Shown here piece after piece: positions 7,486 through 18,158 of a stretch of 64,000 bases of DNA. This DNA comes from an uncultured Prevotellaceae bacterium (GTDB taxonomy: Bacteria; Bacteroidota; Bacteroidia; Bacteroidales; Bacteroidaceae), in NCBI GenBank assembly GCA_902769705.1, contig CACXPX010000010.1, positions 22,138 through 86,137 of the forward strand, given 5' to 3'. Position 1 is the first letter of the stretch, and the number at the start of each line of letters is the position of its first letter. Position numbers and translations under genes: made by a program. The notes beneath the pieces were generated by a model, which was not told the DNA's origin, made no database searches, and saw nothing but the letters and a program-made list of their open reading frames with translations.

Positions 7486-8475
7486 ATGTTGAAAAACGAA
7501 TGGATTGAGAAAGGTTTCATTGACGAACCTCTGCCTGAAGGAATCGATGTGAAGGCCGAAATACGCCGGCTTTGCAAAGAGAAAGATGCCATCATCCTGG
7601 CACATTATTATACTACGGGCGACATTCAGGACATTGCCGACTTCGTTGGCGACTCGTTGGCTTTGGCTCGCAAAGCAGCAGAGACGGACGCGAAGATGAT
7701 GGTGATGTGCGGTGTTCACTTCATGGCTGAGACTTGCAAGATACTTTCTCCAGAGAAGACAGTATTGGCTCCCGACCTGAATGCCGGATGTTCGTTGGCT
7801 GATTCGTGTAAGGCTGAAGACTTGAAGAAATTCAAGGATGAGCATCCTGGTTATCAAGTGGTGAGTTATGTGAATACTACAGCTGCCGTGAAAGCATTGA
7901 CTGATGTGGTTGTAACGAGTGGAAATGCCAAGAAAATCATCGATTCTTTCCCTGAAGACGCCAAGATAATCTTCGGTCCTGACTATAATCTGGGTTCGTA
8001 TATCAATTCGGTAACTGGCCGCGAGATGCTGCTTTGGAATGGTGGTTGTCATGTTCACGAGCGTTTTTCTGTAGGCGAGATTGTGAAGTTGATGGAAGAA
8101 CATCCTGATGCCATCGTGATGGCTCACTTGGAATGTAAAGGTCCTGTGCTGGCTTTGGCTGATGTGGTGGGTTCAACGGCTGTGATGTTGAAATACGCTC
8201 AAGCTCATCCTGAAAACGAATATATCGTTGCAACCGAGTCGGGAATATTGCACGAGATGCAGCGTTCTTGTCCTGATACGTCGTTCTATCCTGTTCCGCC
8301 AGAGGTGAGTGAAGGAAGCGTAGGTTGTCAATGCAACGAATGCGAGTTTATGAAGATGAATTCGCTATTGAAAATCTATAATGCATTGAAATATGAATGG
8401 CCGACTGTAGAGGTTGACGAAGCTGTTGCAAAAGAAGCTGTGAAGTCAATCAATCGCATGCTTGAACTGTCTTAA
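7486..8475 (+). CDS. nadA: quinolinate synthase NadA
   Basis: A 329-residue NadA. It condenses iminoaspartate with dihydroxyacetone phosphate to quinolinate in NAD biosynthesis, using a [4Fe-4S] cluster in the cytoplasm. Cluster cysteines are visible at C84 (AETCKILSPEK), about C217 (HLECKGPVLALADVVGST) and the C281-C286 group (CQCNECEFM). The substrate-binding AHYYTTGDIQDIADFVGDS lies at about 39-57. The length is normal. nadB and nadC are not adjacent, and the next gene, 19 nt downstream, is an unrelated glycosyltransferase. It is the first gene to the right of the candidate origin. Confidence 0.97.
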   Translation: MLKNEWIEKGFIDEPLPEGIDVKAEIRRLCKEKDAIILAHYYTTGDIQDIADFVGDSLALARKAAETDAKMMVMCGVHFMAETCKILSPEKTVLAPDLNAGCSLADSCKAEDLKKFKDEHPGYQVVSYVNTTAAVKALTDVVVTSGNAKKIIDSFPEDAKIIFGPDYNLGSYINSVTGREMLLWNGGCHVHERFSVGEIVKLMEEHPDAIVMAHLECKGPVLALADVVGSTAVMLKYAQAHPENEYIVATESGILHEMQRSCPDTSFYPVPPEVSEGSVGCQCNECEFMKMNSLLKIYNALKYEWPTVEVDEAVAKEAVKSINRMLELS

Positions 8476-8494
8476 TCATTGATTATAAATCGTT

Positions 8495-9430
8495 TTGACG
8501 TTGAAAAAAATATCGATTCTCATTCCTTGCCACAACGAGCAAGACAACATTGAAAGGCTCTACGAGCAACTTACAGATAGCATTTCATCGATAGACCGCT
8601 ATTTGTGGGAGATTGTGTTTGTGGAGGATGGAAGCTACGATGATACACTCTCGCGAATCAAACAGTTGCGTGAGCGTGATGAGAGGGTGTGCTTCATCAG
8701 TTTGTCTCGCAATTTTGGCAAAGAGAATGCGATGTTGGCCGGATTCGATCACATAACGGGCGATTGTGTGATTATCATGGATGCTGACTTGCAACATCCG
8801 CCTCAATTGATGGCTGAAATGATTGGTGAATGGGAATCAGGATATGATGATGTCTATGCAGAACGGTTGAATAGAGGAAAAGAAAGCTGGCTTCGCCGTA
8901 AACTTTCGATGCTCTATTATCGGTTGTTGCAGAGAATGGCTAAAGTAGACGTGTTGCCAAACGTTGGCGATTTCCGTTTGTTGGATCGCAAGTGCATCGA
9001 TTCGATGAAGAAATTGCGTGAGACACAACGTTATACAAAAGGACTTTATTGCTGGATTGGATTCAAGAAGAAGAAGATTTCTTTCCAACAAGCCGATCGC
9101 GAGAAAGGTCGTTCATCGTTTACCTATCATCGACTCTTCAATCTGGCTGTTGAAGGCATCACTTCCTATACTACTGCACCTTTGCGAATATCAACTGTAA
9201 TAGGAATTCTGGTGTCGTTTGTGGCATTCATCTATATGTGCTACGTATTAGTAAAAACCATTCTTTATGGCGAACCGGTGCAAGGTTATCCCACGTTGGT
9301 CATATTAATTTTGTTCCTTGGTGGCGTTCAACTCTTGTCATTAGGAATCATCGGCGAATATTTAGGACGCATTTTCCACGAAACAAAGAACCGTCCTGTG
9401 TACTTGATTAGCGAGCGGGAAGGAATATAG
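8495..9430 (+). CDS. GT2 polyprenyl-phosphate glycosyltransferase (GtrB/DPMS-like)
   Basis: A 311-residue family 2 glycosyltransferase. The GT-A domain starts at ISILIPCHNEQDNIERL, has the metal-binding DAD at 96-98 (IIMDADLQHPP), and ends in two transmembrane helices at about 228-252 and 265-289. This is the GtrB/ArnC arrangement, which transfers a sugar from a nucleotide donor to a polyprenyl phosphate on the cytoplasmic face. No ATG is available: upstream the frame is closed by TGA at 8480, so translation must begin at TTG 8495 or TTG 8501. The convergent GT-C-like gene 24 nt away may use the lipid-linked sugar, which is inference. Confidence 0.9.
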   Translation: MTLKKISILIPCHNEQDNIERLYEQLTDSISSIDRYLWEIVFVEDGSYDDTLSRIKQLRERDERVCFISLSRNFGKENAMLAGFDHITGDCVIIMDADLQHPPQLMAEMIGEWESGYDDVYAERLNRGKESWLRRKLSMLYYRLLQRMAKVDVLPNVGDFRLLDRKCIDSMKKLRETQRYTKGLYCWIGFKKKKISFQQADREKGRSSFTYHRLFNLAVEGITSYTTAPLRISTVIGILVSFVAFIYMCYVLVKTILYGEPVQGYPTLVILILFLGGVQLLSLGIIGEYLGRIFHETKNRPVYLISEREGI

Positions 9431-9454
9431 AAGAATACAAAAGAAAATCAGTTG

Positions 9455-10924
9455 TTATTTGATGACTTCAATATCAAGGTCGTCAATAATCCAAGCGCAG
9501 TCAGCCTGACGTTGTTTCAAAGCTGTCTGCGCTATTTTCATAGCGTTTTGTTTATATTTTTCATTCCGCTCTATAATCGTATCATTCAATTCAACAGGCC
9601 AGATATAGTTGTTTTCATATTGTGCTGCCCTACCCCATCCAAATGCTTCAGATGGTGGAACGCAGAATGAAGAGAAATGCGGATGAAGGTCTTCAATGAT
9701 GACGATATAAACGGATTTGGGTGTTGAGTGTTGGGTGCTAGGTGTTGATAGTGTTTTCTGAATAGCTTTTTGTGCCATTTCTTTCCCAACTAAGCCTGAT
9801 TGATAGGAAAGATGAGTGAGATGAATATCAACGAAAATAGCTGCAATGAAATATAAGATGATTGCCCATTTCCAATTCGTTGTCATCGTGTTTCGATGAA
9901 TAACGGTGGCGATGATGAGTGCTGCAAAAGGTAATCCCGCATAGGTGTGCATCATACTGAAGACCGTCAAGATGTGAGGAGCTACAGCAAGAAGAAGGCA
10001 GATGAGAAGTCCTATTAGTTGTTTATTGCAAAATGACTTGATATTTTTGATAAAAACAAAGTATAATAAAGGCAATGAAAGCAGTAAAGTGATAGCTGCA
10101 ATGAGAATATCTCTTTTGGGTGGATAGAGAAGACTGACAAAATCAACAGCAAACCAAGTTGACAATAGAAATTTAAAGACGTCTTTAATGGTTTTATCTA
10201 CGCTTGGAACATATTCGGGATGAATATCTATATTGCTGGGTAAAAGCAATATTGCAAGTGCGTAAGCAACCATTATAGCGATACCAATAACGAGGTCTTT
10301 ACGCAAAATAGAGCGATTGATAATGCTGAAAGAGAATGCAAGAATGGGCGAAATAAGCGCATACATCAATGCGTTTTCCTTGCAGAGTGTGGCAATGAAG
10401 ATGAAAAACAGCCAAGCAATGTATTTTTTTCTCCCCTGAAGCGATAAATATAATAAGGTGGACAATAGTGCCCAAAAGTTGGCGTAAGTCTGATTGAGGC
10501 CGTCTACAGCCAACACAGTTGCCAACATTCCAGGCGAAAGGAAGAAAAAGAGTGTGGCGATGTTGCAAGCAAATGAATTGAGGCGTAGTTTTCTTGCTAT
10601 CAGAAACAAAAGAATTGCACCACAAACGTGTCCCAATACAACGCAAATGTGATTGAGCAAGGGAAAGAGAAGTTGTGGATTTCGCCCTACAATATAGCCA
10701 AAAATGGAATCAAATGGTCGCCAATGATAACCGAAAAAGAGGAATCTTTCTTTTGAGAAGAACGGTTCGAATGAAGGTGAAACAAGCGATGTCCAATCAT
10801 CAAATGTGGGAAGAATGGGTATTGCTCCAGCTAAAAAGAACGGCGTGAGCACAATGATTGTCAAGATGCTCCAATGCTGACGGATGGAAAAGCGGCGAAT
10901 CAGTTGATGACAGCAATCTTGCAT
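9455..10924 (-). CDS. multi-pass membrane protein, probable GT-C glycosyltransferase
   Basis: About 489 residues from ATG 10924; the frame is open further upstream, but that part would lie deep inside porZ. About 10-11 hydrophobic segments follow an early periplasmic loop with acidic FDDW (IPTFDDWTSLVSP), reminiscent of the acidic motif in the first loop of GT-C enzymes that use polyprenyl-linked sugars. The C-terminal 110 residues form a soluble domain. A low-complexity stretch (STPSTQHSTPK) is encoded by GTGTTGAGTGTTGGGTGC-type repeats around 9715-9755. Its start overlaps the end of porZ by 25 nt. It is convergent with a GT2 gene, a plausible donor-lipid partner. Substrate unknown. Confidence 0.68.
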   Translation of the reverse strand: MQDCCHQLIRRFSIRQHWSILTIIVLTPFFLAGAIPILPTFDDWTSLVSPSFEPFFSKERFLFFGYHWRPFDSIFGYIVGRNPQLLFPLLNHICVVLGHVCGAILLFLIARKLRLNSFACNIATLFFFLSPGMLATVLAVDGLNQTYANFWALLSTLLYLSLQGRKKYIAWLFFIFIATLCKENALMYALISPILAFSFSIINRSILRKDLVIGIAIMVAYALAILLLPSNIDIHPEYVPSVDKTIKDVFKFLLSTWFAVDFVSLLYPPKRDILIAAITLLLSLPLLYFVFIKNIKSFCNKQLIGLLICLLLAVAPHILTVFSMMHTYAGLPFAALIIATVIHRNTMTTNWKWAIILYFIAAIFVDIHLTHLSYQSGLVGKEMAQKAIQKTLSTPSTQHSTPKSVYIVIIEDLHPHFSSFCVPPSEAFGWGRAAQYENNYIWPVELNDTIIERNEKYKQNAMKIAQTALKQRQADCAWIIDDLDIEVIK

Positions 10925-12912
10925 ACGGTTCCTTTCTTTCCTTCTTGAGTGGAACTCATAACCATATACACGCCAGAAGCGACTCGTTTGCCATTTTTGT
11001 CGCATCCGTTCCAAGTAAACGAACCTCCATTACTGCGCCCTTCAGCCACTAGATAACCATTGCTGGTTACAATCTTGATATCGGCATTATAGGAAAGTCC
11101 TACAATAGTAATCAATCCGTTGTATTCTGGTGTGACAGGATTTGGATAAGCATAAACATTATCTTTGTCCATATCATCGTTTGGTGTCGTTGCATCACTC
11201 ATGAACGAACAAAGCCCGTTGCTGGTTGCAAAGAATACTTCTCCCGTCTTATCGTTGATGGCGATGTCTTCGATGTTGTCAGAAATCAGTTTACTATTGT
11301 TCGTTGTGAAGTGGTGTATTTGTTGGATATTGTCTTCGCTGATGAGATAAACGCCGTTTCCATATGTGCCAAACCATTTGCGTCCGCCAGCATCAATAGC
11401 AATAGCAGAAATATCTACACCGCTAAGAAGATAGTCAGCATAGTTTGTACCGTCGTTGCGAGGAACTTTCACTTGTGTGAAGACGGGATTCGAACTGTTA
11501 AACTCAGAGGGCTCTAAATAGAAAGGACCCACGTTGGTTCCAATCCAGATGCGGCCAGACTTGTCTTCTTTTACGCAATGGACATAGTCGAACGAATAGG
11601 AAGTGGCGTCTTGGTTGGTGATTTTGGTGAATGCTGTCAGCTGGTCAGTAGCGGGATTATAGCAATAAAGTGAAGGAATTGTCCAGTGGTCGTTGACAAA
11701 CCAAAGCAGATTACGGCTATCAAGAATCATGCGTTCGAGTGTGCCAAGGCTTTTGTTGTCGACATCATCGTTCAGTTTCATCAGTTCTGCATGATTATAA
11801 CTTGACCATTTGCCGTTGCGATCGAGTTTCAAGATACATTTCGTGGGTGCCTGACTGTTGAGACACCACAAGTTTCCTTCAGCATCAAATTTCAGTCCTT
11901 CCACCAATTGATATTCTTCGTGAACGCCGTCAAAGATTTCAATAGGCGAGTTCTTATGATTGTAATGCGTCACAAACTGACCGTTACGGAATTCATAGAC
12001 ACCGTTTCTTGAGGAGGCAAAAAGATGATTCTCGTCGAGTGGATCGATATCGAAACAGATGATGCCAGGATAGGTGTAGCCGGTTATTTGGCTGATGCCG
12101 TTGTTTTGGTACATCATCCATTCATCGTCTTTCAGAATCTGGATGTTTCCTGTCTTGTCAGTCAATCCGTTCGAAGTGAAGAGTTGTCCGTTATAGAACT
12201 TCATGAATGAGAAATCATTCGTTTGAGGACCGCCGGGCTTCAATGTTTTTAGAGTAGCCAACAACTGTTGGTCCATCGGTTTGGCTTTATTCACGAATCC
12301 GCTCACCCACGACCAGTTGGTGTTGTCGAGCAGATTGCTATTCATGTCGGCACGATAGGTTCCCCTCGCTTTTGATGAAGCAAAGATGTTGTTGCCTTCA
12401 ATATAAACATAGTTGACATTGAATCCCAAGTTGTAGGAATCGCTGATTTCGGCTTTCGCCACATTCACTTTCACAATGCCGAAACCGGCAGCCAGATAAG
12501 CATAGTTGCCTTGAATATAGATGCTGTTGACGGTTTTGTCTCCAGTCAGCGATTTAGAATAATAGTCGGAGATGTTGACGATGTCGAAATTATTGTCAAG
12601 CAGGTCGATATTCTGGTTTTCATAGACTATGATGAGCCGCTTGGCTTCTTTACACCAAGCAATGTGAGCGATGTTGCAGTCGTTCAGCAGGTTTACTTTG
12701 TCGAACGTTTGTATGCTTTGGTCGTTGGTGTTGTAGACATATAGGTCTTTCGAAGCCAACACATACACGAGGTGGCCATTTTGCTCTATCTCCGTGATGT
12801 CGGAATAGGCCATATAGGCATTCCACGTCCCGATGCTTGCCGCCTTCGAAGGAGTGGCAGCAAAGCAAGTGGATAGGGCAATAACCAACGTTATGATAGT
12901 TCTTTTCATCAT
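10900..12912 (-). CDS. porZ: PorZ-like type IX secretion protein
   Basis: A 670-residue exported protein: a signal peptide to about residue 24 (CFAATPSKAAS), then a beta-propeller of the two-component-regulator type (SIGTWNAYMAYSDITEI, repeated strand blocks such as GRIWIGTNVG and GRKWFGTYGNGVYLI), and a C-terminal type A sorting domain from about 590 (VYAYPNPVTPEYNGLITIVG to the end). This layout is that of PorZ, the surface component of the type IX secretion attachment complex thought to present A-LPS to the sortase PorU. Other T9SS genes are not in the window. An alternative is an unrelated propeller cargo protein, but the N-terminal sequence is distinctive. A 22-bp palindrome array lies just upstream. 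Confidence 0.85.
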   Translation of the reverse strand: MMKRTIITLVIALSTCFAATPSKAASIGTWNAYMAYSDITEIEQNGHLVYVLASKDLYVYNTNDQSIQTFDKVNLLNDCNIAHIAWCKEAKRLIIVYENQNIDLLDNNFDIVNISDYYSKSLTGDKTVNSIYIQGNYAYLAAGFGIVKVNVAKAEISDSYNLGFNVNYVYIEGNNIFASSKARGTYRADMNSNLLDNTNWSWVSGFVNKAKPMDQQLLATLKTLKPGGPQTNDFSFMKFYNGQLFTSNGLTDKTGNIQILKDDEWMMYQNNGISQITGYTYPGIICFDIDPLDENHLFASSRNGVYEFRNGQFVTHYNHKNSPIEIFDGVHEEYQLVEGLKFDAEGNLWCLNSQAPTKCILKLDRNGKWSSYNHAELMKLNDDVDNKSLGTLERMILDSRNLLWFVNDHWTIPSLYCYNPATDQLTAFTKITNQDATSYSFDYVHCVKEDKSGRIWIGTNVGPFYLEPSEFNSSNPVFTQVKVPRNDGTNYADYLLSGVDISAIAIDAGGRKWFGTYGNGVYLISEDNIQQIHHFTTNNSKLISDNIEDIAINDKTGEVFFATSNGLCSFMSDATTPNDDMDKDNVYAYPNPVTPEYNGLITIVGLSYNADIKIVTSNGYLVAEGRSNGGSFTWNGCDKNGKRVASGVYMVMSSTQEGKKGTVCKIAVIN

Positions 12913-12943
12913 TGTCTTCAGTTATATCTTTCGTTTATGCAAC

Positions 12944-13053
12944 GCACATGTGGCTTCTGCAAAGTGTACATGCCACTTGTACTGAGTGTACAAGATAGCA
13001 GTACTGGGTGTACAAGATAGCAGTACTGAGCGTACATGCCACATGTACAAAAC
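12944..13053. repeat. 22-bp palindrome array I (5 units)
   Basis: Units start at 12944, 12966, 12988, 13010 and 13032. Four carry GTAC at the left end and GTAC or CAGTAC at the right (for example GTACATGCCACATGTAC); the first has GCACATGTGGCTTCTGC. The array stops exactly at 13053, the base before the rdgB stop codon, and fills most of the porZ upstream region. Confidence 0.85.
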
Positions 13054-13677
13054 TCAACGAATATCTCTTTTCAGATAATCAGCCAACTTTTGCACAGCTC
13101 GAGCGCGATGCGATATTTTGTTCTTAATGTCTTCACCCAATTCAGCAAACGACTTGTCGTAGCCATCGGGAATGAAGATAGGATCGTATCCGAATCCTTC
13201 ATGTCCGCTCTTCTCGTAAGCGATGGTTCCTTCTACTATTCCCTCGAAGTATTTAACGTTTTGAAAGCGTAACGGAAATTCGGTATCGAAATCTTCTTCC
13301 TCTTCTACTAACGCAATAACAGTGCGAAATCGTGCACGACGATTGTTATTATTTCCTAATTTGGCAAGCAGTTTCTGCATATTAGCCTCGCTGTCGTGGT
13401 CGGTGCCGTCAGCATAGCGGGCACTATGAACACCAGGTTCGCCACCCAACGCATCCACTTCCAAACCTGTATCGTCGGCAAAGCAGTTGATGCCATAGTG
13501 GTTGTTGATGTATTCTGCTTTTTGTCGTGCATTCTCTTCCAAGGTGTCGTGATCCTCAGGTATTTCATCGTGACAATTGATGTCGTTGAGTGACAATACT
13601 TTGAACTCTTCACCGAGTATCTGGCGAATCTCGTCGAGTTTATGCTTGTTGTTAGTAGCGAAAACGATTTCTATCAT
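13054..13677 (-). CDS. rdgB: XTP/dITP diphosphatase (RdgB/HAM1)
   Basis: A 207-residue Ham1-family enzyme that hydrolyses non-canonical purine nucleotides (XTP, dITP, ITP) to monophosphates, cleaning the nucleotide pool. It has the signature [12 protein letters not shown] at 6-17, [24 protein letters not shown] in the centre, and GFGYDPIF with SHRARA near the C-terminus. The length is normal. Its start overlaps the stop of the upstream YitT-like gene by 4 nt, and leuS lies directly before that, so leuS, yitT-like and rdgB form one operon. Confidence 0.96.
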   Translation of the reverse strand: MIEIVFATNNKHKLDEIRQILGEEFKVLSLNDINCHDEIPEDHDTLEENARQKAEYINNHYGINCFADDTGLEVDALGGEPGVHSARYADGTDHDSEANMQKLLAKLGNNNNRRARFRTVIALVEEEEDFDTEFPLRFQNVKYFEGIVEGTIAYEKSGHEGFGYDPIFIPDGYDKSFAELGEDIKNKISHRARAVQKLADYLKRDIR

Positions 13678-14609
13678 TTTTTCTCTTCTGTTGGTATTTT
13701 CACTTTAATCTGATCGAATCCCTCACCATAAACACCGATAACCGAACTCTGACTGACAAAGGCATTAGGGTCAATCATCTTGATGAGTCGGAAGATGTTG
13801 GTGCTTTCGTTCTTGCGTGCAAGCAGACAGATAACCTTGCGTTGTTGGCCGGTGTACCATCCGTGACCATCGAGGATTGTGACGCCGTGATCGGTTTGGG
13901 TACCTAATGCGTTAGCTATCTCCTGCCATTTGTTCGAGAAGATGAAGAATTGCACCGACTGTCGGCGTCGCTCCATGATGTAGTCAAGCATGAAGTTCTC
14001 GATGACCATCGTGCAGAATCCGAAGACCACCATCGTGGTACGTTCAAGCATCGTGCCAAATTGTGGGATGAAGAAACAGCTGCCGATGATGATGAAGTCG
14101 ACGAAGATGAGAACGGTTCCAATCGAGACATTATGGAACTTGGTTACCGAAGCGGCAATGATGTCGGTTCCGCCTGTGGAGCCGTTGTTGAGGAATACGA
14201 TTCCCAAAGCGCTACCAGTCATGATACAGCCGATGACCAGCGACATGAAGTCTTGTCCTTCACCCAACACTTTCACAAAATGGCCGGTTTCATCGAGTGG
14301 CATTGCCTTTCGCATGAATTCCAACAAGAATGTCAGCACGAGAATGGCGTAGATGGTTTTCACAAGAAATTTCCATCCAAGTATTTTCAAGCCGATAACC
14401 AGCAAGAGGGCGTTCACCAGAAAATAGGTGTACGAGTTAGGGAAACTGGTGGCATAATATATGATAGCCGATATACCCGACACGCCTCCTGTTACAATCT
14501 CGTACGGCATCAGGAAACATGTGAATCCGATAGAAAACAAAATGAGACCAAGGGTTATAAAGATATAATCCTTAGCCTCATTCCAAATAATCTGATGGTC
14601 TACTGTCAT
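13674..14609 (-). CDS. YitT family membrane protein (DUF161/DUF2179)
   Basis: A 311-residue protein with about six N-terminal transmembrane segments ([20 protein letters not shown] and [12 protein letters not shown] begin the family signature) and a C-terminal cytoplasmic DUF2179 domain of about 80 residues ([20 protein letters not shown]). YitT proteins are poorly characterised inner-membrane proteins, sometimes suggested to be transporters. It directly follows leuS (the stop of leuS abuts its start codon) and overlaps rdgB, so all three are translated from one message. Confidence 0.9.
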   Translation of the reverse strand: MTVDHQIIWNEAKDYIFITLGLILFSIGFTCFLMPYEIVTGGVSGISAIIYYATSFPNSYTYFLVNALLLVIGLKILGWKFLVKTIYAILVLTFLLEFMRKAMPLDETGHFVKVLGEGQDFMSLVIGCIMTGSALGIVFLNNGSTGGTDIIAASVTKFHNVSIGTVLIFVDFIIIGSCFFIPQFGTMLERTTMVVFGFCTMVIENFMLDYIMERRRQSVQFFIFSNKWQEIANALGTQTDHGVTILDGHGWYTGQQRKVICLLARKNESTNIFRLIKMIDPNAFVSQSSVIGVYGEGFDQIKVKIPTEEKK

Positions 14610-17462
14610 TTATTTACATACAATGTTCACCATACGTTTAGGGACGATGATAACCTTGATAATTTGCTTGCCGTCAATATAGCGTGCTGCACGTTCGTCG
14701 GCCATCACGCTTTCTTCGATGGTCTTGTTGTCAGCATCAGCCGCAAACTCCATATCGAAGCGTGTCTTGCCGTTGAATGCGACTCCGAGTTTCACGGTGT
14801 TCTCTACCAGATAGGCTTCGTTCCATTCGGGCCATTGGGCATCACAAACGCTACCTGTGCCACCCATCTGCTCCCACAACTCTTCAGCAATGTGTGGTGC
14901 GAATGGCGCAATAGTGATTACAAGTGACTGCAACAGTTCCTTGTTCTTGCACTTCAACTGCGACAGTTCGTTCACGCAAATCATGAACGCCGAGATGGCA
15001 GTGTTGTAAGAGAAGTTCTGAATGTCGGCAGTCACTTTCTTGATGAGTTTGTGTACACTCTTCAACTCGTCTTTGGTAGGTTCGTTGGTTTCATCACTTG
15101 CAGACGAACAAAGGTTCCAGAACTTCTTCAAGAAGCGGTGGCAACCATCAATGCCGTTGGTATCCCAAGGCTTCGACTGCTCTACAGGACCGAGGAACAT
15201 TTCGTACAAGCGGAGTGTGTCGGCACCGTAACGCTCGACAATCATGTCGGGATTCACGACGTTGAACATCGACTTCGACATCTTCTCAATGGCCCATCCG
15301 CAAATGTACTTGCCGTCTTCGAGTTTGAATTCAGCGTTTTCGTATTCTGGGCGCCAAGCTTTGAAGGCATCGATGTCGAGGATGTCGTTCGAAACAATAT
15401 TCACATCAACGTGTATCGGAGTGAAGTCAGCATTCTCTTCTTTGGGCTTCAAATTCAAGCTGATGAACACGGGATGTCCTGCTTGCTCGCTGGCCTTGTT
15501 GTCGCGATATACAAAGTTCGAACGTCCTTGAATCATTCCTTGGTTCACGAGTTTCTGGAATGGCTCTTCCTTACAGCTGACACCGAGGTCGAAGAGGAAC
15601 TTGTTCCAGAAGCGTGAGTAAATCAAGTGACCCGTAGCATGCTCGGTTCCACCTACATAGAGGTCAACATTTTGCCAATATTCATCAGCGGCTTTTCCCA
15701 CCAAAGCCTCTCCGTTGTGTGGATCCATGTATCTCAAATAGTAAGCACTCGACCCAGCAAAACCAGGCATCGTGTTGAGTTCAAGTGCGAAGACGGTTTT
15801 GTTGTCAATGAGTTTCTTATCTACCACAGCGTTCTTCGTGGTGTCCCAAGCCCAACGCTCGGCGTGTCCCAATGGAGGCTCGCCTGTTTCGGTGGGCTGA
15901 TAAGTCTTGATCTCAGGTAATTCGAGTGGCAAGCACTCTTCTGGAATGATGTATGGCATTCCGTCTTTGTAGTACACAGGGAACGGTTCGCCCCAATAAC
16001 GCTGACGTGAGAAGATGGCATCACGCAAACGATAGTTCACCTTTACACGACCCAACTGATGCGAAGTCACAAAGTCTTTCGTGGCTTGGATGGCTTCTTT
16101 CACGGTGAGTCCGTTCAAAGAGAATCCGTCGAGAGCCGTCTTGCCAGCTATCGGCGAATTCATCACGATGCCTTCCTTAGCATCAAAGCTTTCTTCCGAG
16201 ATATCGGCACCTTCAATCAACGGGATGATGGGAAGGTTGAAATGCTTGGCAAAAGCATAGTCACGTGAATCGTGGGCAGGAACAGCCATGATGGCACCAG
16301 TACCATATCCAGCCAATACATATTCGCTAATCCAAATGGGAATATTATCGCCTGTGAATGGATTAATGGCATAAGAACCTGAGAACACACCCGTCACACG
16401 ATGGTCCATCTGGCGGTCGCGCTCTGTACGTTTCTTCACATAGGCAAGATATTCCTCTACCTCAGCTTTCTGCTCGGGACGTGTCAATTTCTCCACTAGT
16501 TCGCTCTCAGGTGCAAGTACCATGAATGTCACACCGAAGATAGTGTCGGCACGAGTGGTAAAGATAGTGAAATCGAAATCGCTATCGGCTACTTTGAATT
16601 GCATCTCGGTTCCTTCCGAGCGTCCAATCCAATTACGTTGGGTTTCTTTCAAAGAGTCTGTCCAATCAATAGTGTCGAGTCCGTCGAGCAAACGCTGTGC
16701 GTAAGCCGAAACACGAAGACACCACTGACGCATCTTCTTCTGCACTACGGGATAGCCACCGCGCACCGATACACCGTCAACCACTTCATCATTGGCCAAC
16801 ACAGTTCCCAAACCAGCACACCAGTTCACCATCGTTTCACCTAAGTAGGCGATGCGATAGTTCATCAGCACCTCTTGCTGCTTCTTTTCGTCCCAGGCGT
16901 TCCATTCTTCTGCAGTGAATTGCAACTCTTCACTAGCTGCGACATCCAAGTCAGCAGTGCCTTTTTCGTTGAAGTGTTCTATGAGTTTTTCAATTGGCTT
17001 TGCACTTTTGCACTTGTTGCAATAGAACGAGTTGAACATCTTCTCGAATGCCCATTGCGTCCAATGATAATAGCCTGGCTCACAAGTGCGAACCTCACGG
17101 TCCCAGTCGAAACAAAAACCTATCTTGTCCAACTGCTCACGATAGCGTTTGATGTTAGCTTCAGTCGTGATAGCTGGATGCTGTCCAGTTTGTATGGCAT
17201 ATTGCTCTGCGGGAAGACCGTATGCATCATAGCCCATCGGGTTGAGCACGTTAAATCCCTGCTGACGTTTGAAACGAGCGTAGATGTCGCTTGCAATATA
17301 ACCCAGCGGATGGCCTACGTGCAATCCTGCTCCACTCGGATATGGGAACATGTTCAACACATAGTATTTCTTTTTGCTTGCATCTTCGGCCACTTTGTAG
17401 GTTTTCTGCTCCACCCAGCGCTGTTGCCATTTCTTCTCAATCTCTCTGAAATTGTATTCCAT
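14610..17462 (-). CDS. leuS: leucyl-tRNA synthetase
   Basis: About 950 residues from ATG 17462 ([16 protein letters not shown]); an ATG-like extension to 17492 would run into the promoter and is rejected. A class I synthetase that charges tRNA-Leu with leucine. HIGH motif HVGH at 48-51 within [17 protein letters not shown], an editing CP1 domain in the middle ([20 protein letters not shown]), KMSKS motif in [11 protein letters not shown], and a C-terminal anticodon-binding domain. First gene of the leuS-yitT-rdgB operon, with a promoter at 17489-17497. Confidence 0.97.
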   Translation of the reverse strand: MEYNFREIEKKWQQRWVEQKTYKVAEDASKKKYYVLNMFPYPSGAGLHVGHPLGYIASDIYARFKRQQGFNVLNPMGYDAYGLPAEQYAIQTGQHPAITTEANIKRYREQLDKIGFCFDWDREVRTCEPGYYHWTQWAFEKMFNSFYCNKCKSAKPIEKLIEHFNEKGTADLDVAASEELQFTAEEWNAWDEKKQQEVLMNYRIAYLGETMVNWCAGLGTVLANDEVVDGVSVRGGYPVVQKKMRQWCLRVSAYAQRLLDGLDTIDWTDSLKETQRNWIGRSEGTEMQFKVADSDFDFTIFTTRADTIFGVTFMVLAPESELVEKLTRPEQKAEVEEYLAYVKKRTERDRQMDHRVTGVFSGSYAINPFTGDNIPIWISEYVLAGYGTGAIMAVPAHDSRDYAFAKHFNLPIIPLIEGADISEESFDAKEGIVMNSPIAGKTALDGFSLNGLTVKEAIQATKDFVTSHQLGRVKVNYRLRDAIFSRQRYWGEPFPVYYKDGMPYIIPEECLPLELPEIKTYQPTETGEPPLGHAERWAWDTTKNAVVDKKLIDNKTVFALELNTMPGFAGSSAYYLRYMDPHNGEALVGKAADEYWQNVDLYVGGTEHATGHLIYSRFWNKFLFDLGVSCKEEPFQKLVNQGMIQGRSNFVYRDNKASEQAGHPVFISLNLKPKEENADFTPIHVDVNIVSNDILDIDAFKAWRPEYENAEFKLEDGKYICGWAIEKMSKSMFNVVNPDMIVERYGADTLRLYEMFLGPVEQSKPWDTNGIDGCHRFLKKFWNLCSSASDETNEPTKDELKSVHKLIKKVTADIQNFSYNTAISAFMICVNELSQLKCKNKELLQSLVITIAPFAPHIAEELWEQMGGTGSVCDAQWPEWNEAYLVENTVKLGVAFNGKTRFDMEFAADADNKTIEESVMADERAARYIDGKQIIKVIIVPKRMVNIVCK

Positions 17463-17789
17463 TTTCTTATTATAATGTGTATTTGGCCGCAAAGTTACGA
17501 AAAATCAAGAGCAGAACAAAAGAAATGTTTCTTTTTTATGCCGAGATGCAGTAACTTCGCCATTTGGATGGCAAAATTACAAAAAACAATCGAAAAAACT
17601 TATCCCGTTTCTTGATTTTTTATGTCGTATACCCTAAAATGCGACCTTTACATGTCAAATAACCGTCAACACTTGTAAACGTTTGCGTGTTTTTGTAAAG
17701 CTTTTTTCAATGTGTGCTCCCTTTTTTTACTATCTTTGCAGCAGAGATAACTCATATTTGACAAAACAAACTAAGCAATTGAATAACTG
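17463..17789. promoter_or_regulatory. divergent intergenic region with promoters in both directions
   Basis: Contains minus-strand boxes TAACTTTGC at 17489-17497 (27 nt from the leuS ATG) and TAATTTTGC at 17571-17579. A plus-strand box TATCTTTGC lies at 17731-17739, 50 nt before the lipoprotein gene. The central part is A/T rich. No operator or riboswitch was recognised. Confidence 0.6.
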
Positions 17790-18158
17790 ATGAATCGCAA
17801 ACTTTGTTTATTGGCTTTTGTGGCCATGTTGGCAGTTGCCGCATGTGGTGACAATAAGCAGACGGTAACCGTTAACGGCACTAAGCAAAGTCAAGCCGTG
17901 AAACGCATCACCTTCAATGGTGATGAAATAGTACTTGTCTTTGCTGACAATACTCAAAAAACCGTAGAAATGACTGCTGTGAAAATTGATTTCGTTTACG
18001 ATAATCTTGCGAATTCCGTCTCTTATCAAATGGAAACACCAAAGGTGAAAGAACAGACGGGCATCTATAATCTTAATGGACAATCCATAGAAGGCACTCG
18101 CGAAAAGCTACCCAAAGGCATCTATATAGTTGATGGCAGAAAGGAGGTGGTCAAATGA
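17790..18158 (+). CDS. small lipoprotein with C-terminal GIYIVDG tail
   Basis: A 122-residue protein with a lipoprotein signal peptide (lipobox VAAC, lipidated C at about 20). A short beta-rich middle (RITFNGDEIVLVFADNTQKTVEMTA) is followed by a C-terminal segment GIYNLNGQSIEG and LPKGIYIVDGRKEVVK. The tail is almost the same as the end of the pectate lyase encoded at 21932 and is common at the ends of secreted Prevotella proteins; it resembles the last strands of a type A sorting domain. A lipidated protein carrying such a tail is unusual. Its stop overlaps the start of the PL1 lyase gene by 4 nt. Function unknown; perhaps an accessory surface protein for pectin use. Confidence 0.75.
   Translation: MNRKLCLLAFVAMLAVAACGDNKQTVTVNGTKQSQAVKRITFNGDEIVLVFADNTQKTVEMTAVKIDFVYDNLANSVSYQMETPKVKEQTGIYNLNGQSIEGTREKLPKGIYIVDGRKEVVK

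Noticed and set aside
13950-14927. 325-codon frame antisense to the YitT-like gene and the leuS end
   Set aside because: It spans two real genes, is rich in unusual residues and has no recognisable domain.
17640-17730. A further 22-bp array before the lipoprotein gene
   Set aside because: Words such as GTCAACACTTGTAAACG resemble unit ends, but no 22-bp phase could be established.
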